DNA of 64,000 nucleotides, taken from the NCBI GenBank assembly GCA_026985075.1, contig JALSQX010000074.1, positions 1-64,000 on the forward strand. The letters are read 5' to 3'. This DNA comes from Blastocatellia bacterium. Its GTDB lineage: Bacteria; Acidobacteriota; Blastocatellia; HR10; J050. Positions within the stretch are counted from its first letter, which is position 1, and each line of letters begins with the position of its first letter. The notes beneath the pieces were generated by a model. It did not search any database. It worked only from the letters and a program-made list of their open reading frames with translations, and was not told the DNA's origin. The position numbers and the translations under genes were made by a program. Below are positions 8,821 through 17,442 of this stretch, in pieces.

Positions 8821-10110
8821 ATGAAGATCCTGGTCATCTCCAATCTCTATCCGCCGCACGTGTTGGGAGGCTATGAGATCCTCTGCGGTCAAGTGTGCGG
8901 CGAGTTGCAGCAGCGAGGACACGAGGTGACCGTCCTCACCAGTCGATATGGCTGGGACGGCGATGCGCCCACCGGCGATACGTTGGAGCCGCCATCGAGT
9001 CCCCGAATATGTCGAACTCTTCGGCTCTATCTCCCCTTCGATCGTCCTCCGCAACTCCTCAGGCGGCGCCGATGGCTGGTCGGCACGTACAACTATCGTC
9101 GGACCCGGGAGTGCCTGCGGCACGTTCGCCCCGACGTCATCTTCATATGGAGTCAACTTCGGCTCACCGTTGGACCAGCGCGCGCCGCTCAAGCCTCGGG
9201 CTATCCAGTGGTGTACACCTTCAATGACGAAAACATCGCCAGTTATTTCCCCGCTCGTTTCAAGCTCACGCCCCGGGGGCTGATCGCCTACATCCTCGAT
9301 CACTGGGTTGTCCCCAGCATCACGCTCAAGGGATTGAGGTTCGACCATGTCACCTGCATCAGCCGGTGCGTGAAGCGGAATTTGATCGCCAAAGGATTAC
9401 CCATTTCTCACGCTCGGGTCATCTACCAGGGCATTCCCATAGAGCAATTCCCTCCCAAAGCCAACATGGGGCGTATCCACCATCCGGCCCGCCTGCTCTA
9501 TGTCGGACAACTCCACCCCTACAAGGGCGTCCACACGCTCATCGAAGCGGCTCATCGGATAGCAGAAAGCAGAATCGGCGACGCCCGCGCTTCCTCCGTC
9601 CGCTTCTCTGTCACTATCGCCGGCGACGGCCCTGAGCCTTATAAGCGACAGCTCGTCGATATGGCTGCTCATGGAGCGGCGGTCATCGAGTTCAAAGGGA
9701 AAGTCCCCCACGCCGAGTTATCGTCCCTCTATCGGGAACATGATCTTTTCGTCTTCCCCTCTATCTGGCGAGAGGCATTTGGCCTGACCCACCTGGAAGC
9801 GATGGCCTCGGGCATTCCGGTCATCAGCACGGCCAATGGCGGCCAGGGCGAATTCCTCCGACATGGCCACAATGCCCTCATCTTCGAACCGGGGAACGCC
9901 CATCAACTCGCCGAACGCATTGATCAATTGTTGCGCGATGCTACCCTGCGACGGCGACTGGCCGAACGAGCGCGCGCGCTGGTGGAACGCCAGTTCACAC
10001 TGAAACGATATGTCTCGGAGCTGGAGACGTTCCTCCAGGAAGCCGTGGTCGTGGCGAGACGGGAGAGCGTCGCCGGCTTTCTTCCACGCGCCGTGACCCC
10101 CTCAGGATAA
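8821..10110 (+). CDS. Glycosyltransferase family 4 (GT-B fold)
   Basis: This 429-residue cytoplasmic glycosyltransferase shows both Rossmann halves of a GT-B enzyme. The N-terminal motif MKILVISNLYPPHVLGG marks the acceptor domain. The C-terminal domain carries RLLYVGQLHPYKGVHTLIEA and the E-x7-E motif EAFGLTHLE, which contacts the nucleotide-sugar donor. A GTG at 8806 that overlaps the stop of the Wzc-like gene would add five residues. I prefer the ATG at 8821 because it begins the first beta strand as in other family members. Donor and acceptor sugars cannot be read from the sequence. It is the first of four consecutive GT4 genes, which suggests a repeat unit of at least four or five sugars. 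Confidence 0.88.
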   Translation: MKILVISNLYPPHVLGGYEILCGQVCGELQQRGHEVTVLTSRYGWDGDAPTGDTLEPPSSPRICRTLRLYLPFDRPPQLLRRRRWLVGTYNYRRTRECLRHVRPDVIFIWSQLRLTVGPARAAQASGYPVVYTFNDENIASYFPARFKLTPRGLIAYILDHWVVPSITLKGLRFDHVTCISRCVKRNLIAKGLPISHARVIYQGIPIEQFPPKANMGRIHHPARLLYVGQLHPYKGVHTLIEAAHRIAESRIGDARASSVRFSVTIAGDGPEPYKRQLVDMAAHGAAVIEFKGKVPHAELSSLYREHDLFVFPSIWREAFGLTHLEAMASGIPVISTANGGQGEFLRHGHNALIFEPGNAHQLAERIDQLLRDATLRRRLAERARALVERQFTLKRYVSELETFLQEAVVVARRESVAGFLPRAVTPSG

Positions 10111-10120
10111 CGCGTGGCCT

Positions 10121-11407
10121 ATGGATATCGTACACATTCCACGGCGATTCACTCGACAGGACTGGGGTGGAACGGAGACCGTCGTCCTGGAAACCTGTAA
10201 GCGGCTGCTCCGGATGGGGCATCGGACGGAAATCCTCTGCCCCAACGCTCTCGCCCAGAATGACTATGAAGTCATCGAAGGCGTTCCCGTGCGTCGCGTT
10301 CCCTATTTCTATCCCTACTGGCGGCTCCGTCCAGAAGCCAAACGCCAACTCGATAAGAAAGGAGGCAACCTCTTCTCGTTCGCCCTCATGAAGGCCTTGC
10401 GGGACTATCCTCACCTGGATCTCATTCATCTGCACACGATGAAGCGCGTCGGGGGCATCGGTCGATATGTGGCGCGACAACGACGCATCCCCTACGTCGT
10501 CTCGCTTCACGGAGGCGTTTACGATGTTCCCGCCGAAGAGGCCCGGAGTTGGACGGCTCCCACCGAAGGAGCCATCGAATGGGGGAAAGTGCTCGGTTGG
10601 TGGGTGGGCTCTCGCCGCGTTCTGGCGGATGCCGCCGCCATTCTTTGCGTTGGTCAACGCGAGCAAGAAGAAACACAACGCCGCTATCCGCACAAGCGGA
10701 TCATCCACCTCCCCAACGGCGTTGATCCCGATCGGTTCGCCCGTGGCGACGGCGCCAGATTTCGTCGCCATCATGGCATCCCCCCCGCGGCTCGCGTCAT
10801 CTTGACCATGGGGCGCATCGATCCGCAAAAAAATCAACGCCTGGCCGTCCGCGTCTTACCGGAACTCCTCAAGACTGATCCGCATGTGCATCTCCTTCTT
10901 ATCGGGCCGGTGACCAATGAAGCTTATCACCGCGAGCTCGTCGACGAAGTGCGTCAACGGGGTATCGAGCGGCACGTGACCATCATCCCCGGACTGGAGG
11001 CCGGGAGTCAAGATCTGGTCGATGCCTATCACGCTGCTGATGTCTTTCTGTTGCCTTCCATTCACGAGCCGTTCGGCATTGTGATTCTGGAGGCCTGGGC
11101 GGCCGGGCGACCGGTCGTGGCCAGTCGTGTTGGTGGCGTCCCGTCATTCGTCGTTCATGGGCGCGATGGTCTCCTGTTCGATCCTCACGATGAACGGGCG
11201 TGCGGGCAGGCCATCAGCGAACTACTCGCCCATCCCCAACGGCGACGATCGCTCGCCGAAGCGGGCCGAGCGAAAGCTCGACGGGAGTATAGCTGGGACC
11301 GCATCACCGAGCGACTGGTCGATATCTATCAGGAGGTCATCCGTGAGAATCCTCTTCGTCAACGAAAAATGTGGGTTCTTCGGTGGCGTCGAACAGAATA
11401 TTGCTGA
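10121..11407 (+). CDS. Glycosyltransferase family 4 with overlapping 3' end
   Basis: This is a 428-residue GT-B glycosyltransferase. The N terminus MDIVHIPRRFTRQDWGGTE carries the glycine-rich acceptor-side loop. The donor domain has VILTMGRIDPQKNQ (about residue 228) and the E-x7-E motif EPFGIVILE. The frame runs on for about 22 residues, rich in Arg and Trp, beyond the GTG start of the next gene. The family domain appears to finish near DRITERLVDIYQEVI, so the tail is probably a by-product of reading through the next start region. It is transcribed with its neighbours; the specific sugar is unknown. Confidence 0.87.
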   Translation: MDIVHIPRRFTRQDWGGTETVVLETCKRLLRMGHRTEILCPNALAQNDYEVIEGVPVRRVPYFYPYWRLRPEAKRQLDKKGGNLFSFALMKALRDYPHLDLIHLHTMKRVGGIGRYVARQRRIPYVVSLHGGVYDVPAEEARSWTAPTEGAIEWGKVLGWWVGSRRVLADAAAILCVGQREQEETQRRYPHKRIIHLPNGVDPDRFARGDGARFRRHHGIPPAARVILTMGRIDPQKNQRLAVRVLPELLKTDPHVHLLLIGPVTNEAYHRELVDEVRQRGIERHVTIIPGLEAGSQDLVDAYHAADVFLLPSIHEPFGIVILEAWAAGRPVVASRVGGVPSFVVHGRDGLLFDPHDERACGQAISELLAHPQRRRSLAEAGRAKARREYSWDRITERLVDIYQEVIRENPLRQRKMWVLRWRRTEYC

Positions 11408-12539
11408 TACCGTCGAAGGGCTCCGCGCTCGAGGACATCAGTGTTTCCTGGCTTACGCCACGACCACCGATCGTGGCGCGACGACCTACAAGGCGCTGTT
11501 CGATGGCTGCTTCCCTTGCCTCGAGCTGGCTGACGGCCAGAATACCCAGGCTACATACGCCTTCGAAGTGATCCTCAATCGCGTCGCACCGGATGTCGTC
11601 TACATCCATAAGGCAGCGGATGTGGCATTTTGCGAACCGTTTTTCTCTACGGTACGCTTCGTCCGGATGGTCCACGATCACGACCTCTGCTGTCCGCGGC
11701 GGCACAAGTATTACCTGTTGAACGGCCGCGTGTGTCATCACAAAGCCGGCTGGCGATGCTATCTGGACGGCGCATTCCTGGCGCGGACGCCGACGGGCGT
11801 GACGTGGGTCAGCATCGGTCGCAAGCTCAAGGACATGCACCGCCATCGCCGGTTAGATGCGTTACTGGTGGGAAGTCGATTCATGAAGCGAGAGCTGGTG
11901 CAAAATGGATTTCCCGAAGAGAAAGTTCACATCGTGCCCCCCGTCGTTCGCCTGGAGCATCTTCGACCATCTCCCCTTCCCGATGAGCCACGCCTCCTCT
12001 ACGTGGGACAGCTCATTCGAGGCAAAGGCGTCGATCTTCTCCTTCGGGCGCTCACTCACGTCAGATGCCCCTTCACGGCCACCATCGTCGGCACCGGTAA
12101 TGCTGAGCCGCACCTTCGCGCCTTATGCCATCGATTGGGGCTCGACGAACGAGTGCGCTTTCAGGGATGGGTCGATCACGATGATCTCGATCGGTTCTAT
12201 CGCGAGGCCAAGGTCGTCGCCGTCCCCTCGCGCTGGCCGGAACCCTTCGGGTTGATCGGTCTGGAAGCCATGCATCACGGACGCCCGGTCGTCGCTTTCG
12301 CCGTCGGCGGCATCCCCGACTGGCTGGTCCACGACGTGACCGGATTGCTCGTCCCCGAACAAGATGTCGTCACCTTTGGAAAAGCGGTGGAGCGGCTCCT
12401 CACTCATACCGACATGGCGGCCAGCTATGGTCGGGCGGCACGGGAACGTGTGCAAAAGCATTATTCATTCGAGCGATATCTGGATCGACTGGAAATCCAT
12501 TTGAGCGGTCAAACGTCCCGGATCGCGCTGGTCGTGTGA
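11343..12539 (+). CDS. Glycosyltransferase family 4, GTG start
   Basis: This 398-residue GT-B enzyme starts with GTG (VRILFVNEKCGFFGGVEQN), preceded by a strong AGGAGG ribosome-binding site about 6-7 bases upstream. The frame itself is open from 11127, but nothing before 11343 matches the family. The N-terminal domain contains an unusual cysteine-rich stretch (DHDLCCPRRHKYYLLNG, with further Cys soon after) of the kind seen in some GT4 enzymes near the acceptor site. The donor domain shows PRLLYVGQLIRGKGVDLLLR and EPFGLIGLE. It overlaps the previous gene by 65 bases in another frame, which is long for this compact operon. Confidence 0.87.
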   Translation: MRILFVNEKCGFFGGVEQNIADTVEGLRARGHQCFLAYATTTDRGATTYKALFDGCFPCLELADGQNTQATYAFEVILNRVAPDVVYIHKAADVAFCEPFFSTVRFVRMVHDHDLCCPRRHKYYLLNGRVCHHKAGWRCYLDGAFLARTPTGVTWVSIGRKLKDMHRHRRLDALLVGSRFMKRELVQNGFPEEKVHIVPPVVRLEHLRPSPLPDEPRLLYVGQLIRGKGVDLLLRALTHVRCPFTATIVGTGNAEPHLRALCHRLGLDERVRFQGWVDHDDLDRFYREAKVVAVPSRWPEPFGLIGLEAMHHGRPVVAFAVGGIPDWLVHDVTGLLVPEQDVVTFGKAVERLLTHTDMAASYGRAARERVQKHYSFERYLDRLEIHLSGQTSRIALVV

Positions 12540-12555
12540 AAGGAGAGAAAGATCC

Positions 12556-13704
12556 ATGAACATAGGAATCACGACGTTTGGCGCTGATGGAGGCAAGTCG
12601 GGGATCAGCCAATATGTCATCAATTTGCTCAACCAGTTTGCCCGCGCCGAGAATGGGACTCATTTTGAAATCATCGTGTATGAGGATGAGCAGTCGCTCT
12701 TCGTTCCCCCCGCGACGCACTTCACCGCGCAGTGTCTGAGCGGCCGATGGCGTCATCCGGTACTCAATATCGCCTGGCACCAACTGGCGCTCCCGCGGTG
12801 GTGCCGGAAGCGAGGGTACGACGTTCTCTTCCTCCCCGCCGGGAATAGACGGCTCCCATTCTCCGTGCCCTGTCCGACGGTGGGAACGGTCCATGATCTT
12901 TCCAGCCTCCATGTAGAGGACAAGTATGATCCGGCACGCCTGTTTTACATCACCCGCGTGCTTCCTCTCCTCATTCGACGACTCACGCGCGTGCTCACCG
13001 TCAGCGAGAGCAGTAAGCGCGACATCGTTGAGTACGCTGGCGTCCCCGAAGATCGCGTCCACGTGACGCCGCTGGCCGCCAATCGCGATCTCTACCATCC
13101 GCGCGATCGCCAGAGTGCTCTCGCTCGCACGGTCCCTAGATATGGCTTGCGGCCTCCTTACATCCTCTATATCTCTCGAATTGAACATCCGGGCAAGAAT
13201 CACGTTCGTCTCATTCGGGCCTTCGCTCGATTGAAGGAGAGCGAAGCGCTCCCCCACCAACTCGTCCTCGCCGGCAGCGACTGGATGCGCGCCGATGAGG
13301 TGCACCGGGCGGCGGAGATGTCGGGCTACGCCGATGACATCGTCTTCACCGGATTCGTGCCCACGGAAGACTTGCCGGATCTTTACTGTGGCGCTGACGT
13401 CTTCGTCTTCCCCTCTCTTTATGAGGGCTTTGGATTGCCCGTGCTGGAGGCGATGTGTTGCGGCATTCCGGTCGCCTGCTCGAACATCTCGTCGATGCCC
13501 GAAGTCGCCGGCGACGCCGCGCTCCTCTTCGACCCTTACGATGAAGAGGCTATCGAAGAGGCCCTGCGAGAACTCCTCACCGATCCCGAACGGCGAGCCT
13601 ATTACGCGCAGCGCGGTCTGGAGCGAAGCCAGCGCTTCACCTGGTCGGCGACGGCGGCCCGCACACTGGAGGTGCTTCGCGTCGCTGCCGAAGAAGGGCG
13701 GTGA
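12556..13704 (+). CDS. Glycosyltransferase family 4 (mannosyltransferase-like)
   Basis: This 382-residue GT-B glycosyltransferase has a clear ribosome-binding site (AAGGAGAG) ahead of the ATG. The N terminus MNIGITTFGADGGKSGISQY carries the glycine-rich loop. Other family features are TVGTVHDLSSLH in the acceptor domain, LTVSESSKRDIVEYAGVPED at the domain boundary, and SLYEGFGLPVLEAMCCGIPV, which contains the E-x7-E motif. This subgroup (WbaZ-like) contains many mannosyl- and rhamnosyltransferases, but the donor cannot be assigned here. The gene lies 16 bases after the previous GT and 90 bases before the sugar-transferase start. Confidence 0.88.
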   Translation: MNIGITTFGADGGKSGISQYVINLLNQFARAENGTHFEIIVYEDEQSLFVPPATHFTAQCLSGRWRHPVLNIAWHQLALPRWCRKRGYDVLFLPAGNRRLPFSVPCPTVGTVHDLSSLHVEDKYDPARLFYITRVLPLLIRRLTRVLTVSESSKRDIVEYAGVPEDRVHVTPLAANRDLYHPRDRQSALARTVPRYGLRPPYILYISRIEHPGKNHVRLIRAFARLKESEALPHQLVLAGSDWMRADEVHRAAEMSGYADDIVFTGFVPTEDLPDLYCGADVFVFPSLYEGFGLPVLEAMCCGIPVACSNISSMPEVAGDAALLFDPYDEEAIEEALRELLTDPERRAYYAQRGLERSQRFTWSATAARTLEVLRVAAEEGR

Positions 13705-13794
13705 GCGCGTTGATCCCGGAATCGCCGCAACAGGAAATATCCGACCGAGAGCGAGTCGACGAACACCATCAACTGAGTGAAAGGAAAGAGCATC

Positions 13795-14541
13795 ATGGTC
13801 GCGAGAGCTTCTCATACTTTCCCATCGGTGAACCGCATCGAATTGATGGAAGAACTCTATCGCCGGTATGGTCAGGGAAACATCCGCCGTCGCCTTCGCT
13901 ATTGGCGAAAGAAGTACGCCTGGATTCTCGTCGTCGGCGGGGCGCGCGCGCTGAAGCGCCTCATCGACATCGTGGGAGCAGCCGTCCTGTTGGTCGTGTT
14001 ATCTCCGCTCTTCCTGGTCGTCGCCGTGTTGATTAAGCTGACCGATGGGGGTCCGGTGCTCTTCTGGCAAACGCGCGTGGGCCAATGGGGACGAGAATTC
14101 CCCTTCCCCAAATTCCGATCCATGGTCGTCAACGCCGAAGAATTGAAGGATCAACTGTTGGCCCACAACGAGCATCAAGACGGGCGCATCTTCAAGATGA
14201 AGAATGATCCTCGCGTCACCTGGATTGGCCGCATCATCCGTAAGTTCAGCATCGATGAGCTACCCCAATTGTGGTGCGTGCTCAAAGGCGATATGTCGCT
14301 GGTGGGACCACGCCCGCCGGTCCCCCGCGAGGTTGCCGAATATACGCTGGCCGATCGGCGCCGACTGGACGCCAAACCCGGCTTGACCTGCATCTGGCAA
14401 GTGAGCGGTCGCAGCGATATTCCCTTCGACAAGCAGGTGGAACTCGACGTGCAGTATATCGAGAGTCAAAGCTTTTGGCTCGATCTCAAATTGTTGCTCA
14501 AAACCATTCCCGCCGTTCTCCTCGGCAAAGGAGCGTATTGA
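13795..14541 (+). CDS. Polyprenyl-phosphate sugar-1-phosphate transferase, intact
   Basis: This 248-residue monotopic enzyme transfers a sugar-1-phosphate from an NDP-sugar to undecaprenyl phosphate, the first membrane step of repeat-unit synthesis. It has one hydrophobic re-entrant helix (about 57-80), then DGGPVLFWQTRVGQWGREF, PKFRSM, and the catalytic Asp154-Glu155 dyad in FSIDELPQLW. KGDMSLVGPRP and PGLTCIWQVSGRS follow. It is a short form lacking the extra transmembrane domain of WbaP. I chose the ATG at 13795 (AAAGGAAAG upstream) over a GTG at 13777. It is the only one of three sugar-transferase-like domains in this operon that keeps the catalytic dyad. Confidence 0.9.
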   Translation: MVARASHTFPSVNRIELMEELYRRYGQGNIRRRLRYWRKKYAWILVVGGARALKRLIDIVGAAVLLVVLSPLFLVVAVLIKLTDGGPVLFWQTRVGQWGREFPFPKFRSMVVNAEELKDQLLAHNEHQDGRIFKMKNDPRVTWIGRIIRKFSIDELPQLWCVLKGDMSLVGPRPPVPREVAEYTLADRRRLDAKPGLTCIWQVSGRSDIPFDKQVELDVQYIESQSFWLDLKLLLKTIPAVLLGKGAY

Positions 14542-14542
14542 G

Positions 14543-15784
14543 ATGATGAACCGCCAGCGGTCATGGGCTCGGCTCATGGCGGGCCTCATGGGCCTCATCC
14601 TGGTCATCGTCCCACTGAGAGGCGAGACGACAGCTTCGCCGAGGGGATCGACGCCCCTCGATCCTCCAGCCGTCTATCTGACCTGGCAACATGATCCGAC
14701 GAGCACCATGACTGTTCTCTGGCATACTTCGTCAGTGAGTGAGGACGTCATCCAGTATTGCCGGTCTGATGAACGGATGTGGCACACGGTCACGGGCTCA
14801 CACCGTCCTCTCCCCTTCTCCGATCGAATCGTTCACCTGGTGGAGCTCACCAATCTCGAGCCGGCAACGGATTATCGCTTCCGGTTCGGCGATCATTCGG
14901 TGGAGTTCGCGTTCCGTACGCTGCCGCGCACATTGCGCGAACCGATGCGATTCGTCGTCGGTGGAGACACCATGCAGCGTGTCGAGTGGTTTCGGGAGAT
15001 GTGCCGTCGCGCGGCGCAATACGATCCCTGGTTCGCTATCATCGGCGGCGACATCGCTTATGCCGACGGTGATCCAACCAAAGTCGCGCGATGGATGGAG
15101 TGGTTCACTATCTGGAAACAGACCATGGTGACCTCGGATGGGCGACTCATTCCCTTGCTGGCCGTCATCGGTAATCACGAGGTTTCCGGTGGCTTCAATC
15201 AACGGCCCGATCAAGCGCCTTTCTTCTACAGCCTGTTTCCACTGCCCGTATCGCGAAGCTATCGCGTGCTGGATTTCGGAAACTATATGAGTCTCGTCTT
15301 CCTGGATTCCCAGCACACTCAGGCGATTGCCGGCGCGCAAACTGATTGGCTGGCCGAACGACTGGCCGAACGATTCACGGTTCCCCACCTTTTCGTCGTC
15401 TCCCATGTACCCGCTTATCCATCAGCGCGACCTTTCGACTACTGGGTGAGCGTGAAGATCCGCAAATACTGGGTGCCGCTCTTCGAGCAATTTGGCGTCG
15501 ATGTCGTTTTCGAGCATCACGATCACACCTATAAGCGCACTCATCCCATTCTGGCTGGCGCAGTGAATCCACAAGGCATTGTATATCTCGGCGATGGAGC
15601 CTGGGGCGTGCGGACTCGCCCGCCTCGCCAGGACTGGTATCTGGCCGAGACGGTCGCTCGACGCCACTTCATTCTGGTGACGATCGATAATGAAAAGCGC
15701 CGATTCGAGGCCATCGACCATCAAGGGGTCGTATTCGACCAGATGGAGCAAACGGTTGCTTCAGGACTCATGTCCACCCCATAA
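14543..15784 (+). CDS. Secreted purple-acid-phosphatase-like metallophosphoesterase
   Basis: This 413-residue exported protein has an N-terminal signal peptide (hydrophobic core LMAGLMGLILVIV, residues about 13-26) and a fibronectin-like domain (about 35-125, ending in LEPATDYRFRFGD). A calcineurin-like phosphoesterase domain follows. Metal-binding motifs are present in order: VVGGDT, IIGGDIAYADGD, VIGNHE, VVSHVPAY and a C-terminal FEHHDHTYKR in place of the common GHxHxYER. Two adjacent ATGs (14543, 14546) lie right after the previous stop. It sits between sugar-transferase genes. A role in removing phosphate from a periplasmic glycan or lipid-carrier intermediate is possible but unproven. 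Confidence 0.82.
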   Translation: MMNRQRSWARLMAGLMGLILVIVPLRGETTASPRGSTPLDPPAVYLTWQHDPTSTMTVLWHTSSVSEDVIQYCRSDERMWHTVTGSHRPLPFSDRIVHLVELTNLEPATDYRFRFGDHSVEFAFRTLPRTLREPMRFVVGGDTMQRVEWFREMCRRAAQYDPWFAIIGGDIAYADGDPTKVARWMEWFTIWKQTMVTSDGRLIPLLAVIGNHEVSGGFNQRPDQAPFFYSLFPLPVSRSYRVLDFGNYMSLVFLDSQHTQAIAGAQTDWLAERLAERFTVPHLFVVSHVPAYPSARPFDYWVSVKIRKYWVPLFEQFGVDVVFEHHDHTYKRTHPILAGAVNPQGIVYLGDGAWGVRTRPPRQDWYLAETVARRHFILVTIDNEKRRFEAIDHQGVVFDQMEQTVASGLMSTP

Positions 15785-15833
15785 CGTCGATGCGCCGGGG
15801 ATGACGCCATCAGTCATCGTGGGAGAAGATACG

Positions 15834-17258
15834 ATGTCGACTCATCCGATCAGCCGTCCCACCCCGGAGTATGTCAAGGAAGAACTCTACCGGCGTTTCT
15901 CTCGTCGAGGATTACGGCGACAGCGGTTGAGGCGATGGGTGCGCGGGTTGAGTTGGGTCCTCGTCGTTCAGCTCCTCTCCGGCACCAAGCGCATCATGGA
16001 CATGCTGCTGGCCATGAGTGGATTGATCATTCTCTCGCCGCTCCTCATGGTCAGTCTCGTCCTCCTGGCTAGTCACCTCATCGCCCTCGAACGGCGTCCT
16101 CGCGTCGGCCGCTGGTGCCAGACCTTCGACGAATACCGATTCACGTTGCCCGACACGACCTGGGGGCGCCTGTTGAAGCTCGTTCGCTTCCATCGCCTTC
16201 CCGTTCTGCTCAACATCCTCAAAGGCGACATGTCTTTTGTCGGGCCGCGTCCGGTCTCTCCCGGAGCGCTGAGTCCTCGTGAGCGCGCCGTGCGCAAGCG
16301 ATATGACGTGCGGCCGGGACTCGTTTGCCTGTGGTGGATTCGCCGACGCGCCAACATCGATTACGGTACGGAGATCGAAGCCGACGGCGAGTATGTGGAG
16401 ACACAGAGCGTTCTCGGTGACCTGGGCATCGCGTTGCGCGCCATCCCGGCGATTCTCTATGGCGAAGGCGTGGCGACCGCGCCGGATCTGGTGACCATCC
16501 TCAACATTCCCATTGATAACGTGACCATGGCCGAGGCCATCGAAATCATCATGAACCTGCTCGACAGCCAACATGGTCACCAAATCTGTTTCGTCAATGC
16601 CGATTGCGCTAACATCGCCTATCGCGATGAGGAGTACCTCCATATCCTCCGCCGCGCCGATTATGTATTTGCTGATGGGATCGGGTTGAAGTTGGCGGGC
16701 AAGTTGCTCGGTCAAGAAATCAAGCAGAATGTCAATGGAACTGACCTCTTCCCGCGCCTCTGCCAAGCGCTCGCCGACACGGGGAAGAGCGTGTTCTTGC
16801 TCGGCGCTCGCCCTGGGATAGCCGAGCGGGTCCGCGATTGGATCGCCCAATACGCTCCTGGCGTTCGGGTCGTCGGCACGCAACACGGCTACTTCTCGCG
16901 GGAAGAAGAGGCTGCCATCATCAACCGCATCGCCAATTCCCAAGCCGACCTGCTCCTGGTCGCTCTGGGTGCTCCCCGACAGGACAAATGGATTCATCGG
17001 CATCTACACGAGACCGGCGTCAAAGTGGCCATGGGCGTGGGCGGCCTGTTCGATTTCTACTCCGGGCGCATCCCGCGAGCCCCCCTCTGGATGCGCGAGA
17101 TGGGCCTGGAGTGGCTCTATCGGTTCATTCAGGAACCGAGGCGCATGTGGAAGCGATACTTTGTCGGCAACGCCGTTTTTCTCTTTCGCGTCATCAAGGA
17201 ACGATTCACGAACTCGACAATCCGAACCGGTGAGTGGCGGGAAACGATGCCCAGATGA
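15834..17258 (+). CDS. Fusion: degenerate sugar-transferase domain plus WecG/TagA/CpsF glycosyltransferase
   Basis: This is a 474-residue two-domain protein. Residues about 50-215 align with polyprenyl-phosphate sugar transferases: KRIMDMLLAMSGLIILSPL, then KGDMSFVGPRP and RPGLVCLWWIRRR. The KFRSM segment is missing, and the catalytic Asp-Glu is replaced by His120-Arg121 (VRFHRLPVLLN). The C-terminal part (about 225-460) is a complete TagA-type domain with FVNADCANIAY, FADGIGLKL, NGTDLFPRL, LGAPRQDKW and GVGGLFDFYSG. The start at 15834 follows a GGGAG site; a longer frame extends back into the previous gene. The TagA part should add a sugar to a lipid-linked primer, and the dead N-terminal part could anchor it at the membrane. 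Confidence 0.85.
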   Translation: MSTHPISRPTPEYVKEELYRRFSRRGLRRQRLRRWVRGLSWVLVVQLLSGTKRIMDMLLAMSGLIILSPLLMVSLVLLASHLIALERRPRVGRWCQTFDEYRFTLPDTTWGRLLKLVRFHRLPVLLNILKGDMSFVGPRPVSPGALSPRERAVRKRYDVRPGLVCLWWIRRRANIDYGTEIEADGEYVETQSVLGDLGIALRAIPAILYGEGVATAPDLVTILNIPIDNVTMAEAIEIIMNLLDSQHGHQICFVNADCANIAYRDEEYLHILRRADYVFADGIGLKLAGKLLGQEIKQNVNGTDLFPRLCQALADTGKSVFLLGARPGIAERVRDWIAQYAPGVRVVGTQHGYFSREEEAAIINRIANSQADLLLVALGAPRQDKWIHRHLHETGVKVAMGVGGLFDFYSGRIPRAPLWMREMGLEWLYRFIQEPRRMWKRYFVGNAVFLFRVIKERFTNSTIRTGEWRETMPR

Positions 17259-17273
17259 GGGCCGGGACACCAA

Positions 17274-17310
17274 GAAGGTGATCGGACATGAGCGACGTTG
17301 GATCACCTTC
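17274..17310 (+). promoter_or_regulatory. Perfect 10-bp hairpin between operon genes
   Basis: GAAGGTGATC at 17274-17283 is matched exactly by its reverse complement GATCACCTTC at 17301-17310, leaving a 17-base loop. No T-run follows, so it is not a typical intrinsic terminator. It lies in the 184-base gap between the TagA fusion and the three-domain protein, the longest gap within the polysaccharide operon. It could stabilise a processed mRNA end, pause transcription or bind a protein. Confidence 0.5.
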
Positions 17311-17442
17311 GCTTCGACGACATCGTGTTCGGACGCTCTCGCCGCGCCGAACGCCCGATATCGAGGAGTCATTCACCTGACCGCTGCCAGGCGAGTTTGA
17401 TCGCTACGCCATCATGCATTCTGTTTGAGGAGGATTGCTACG

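Noticed and set aside
12400-13815. 471-codon minus-strand open frame over two GT4 genes
   Set aside because: Antisense to recognised glycosyltransferases; low-complexity composition and no motifs.
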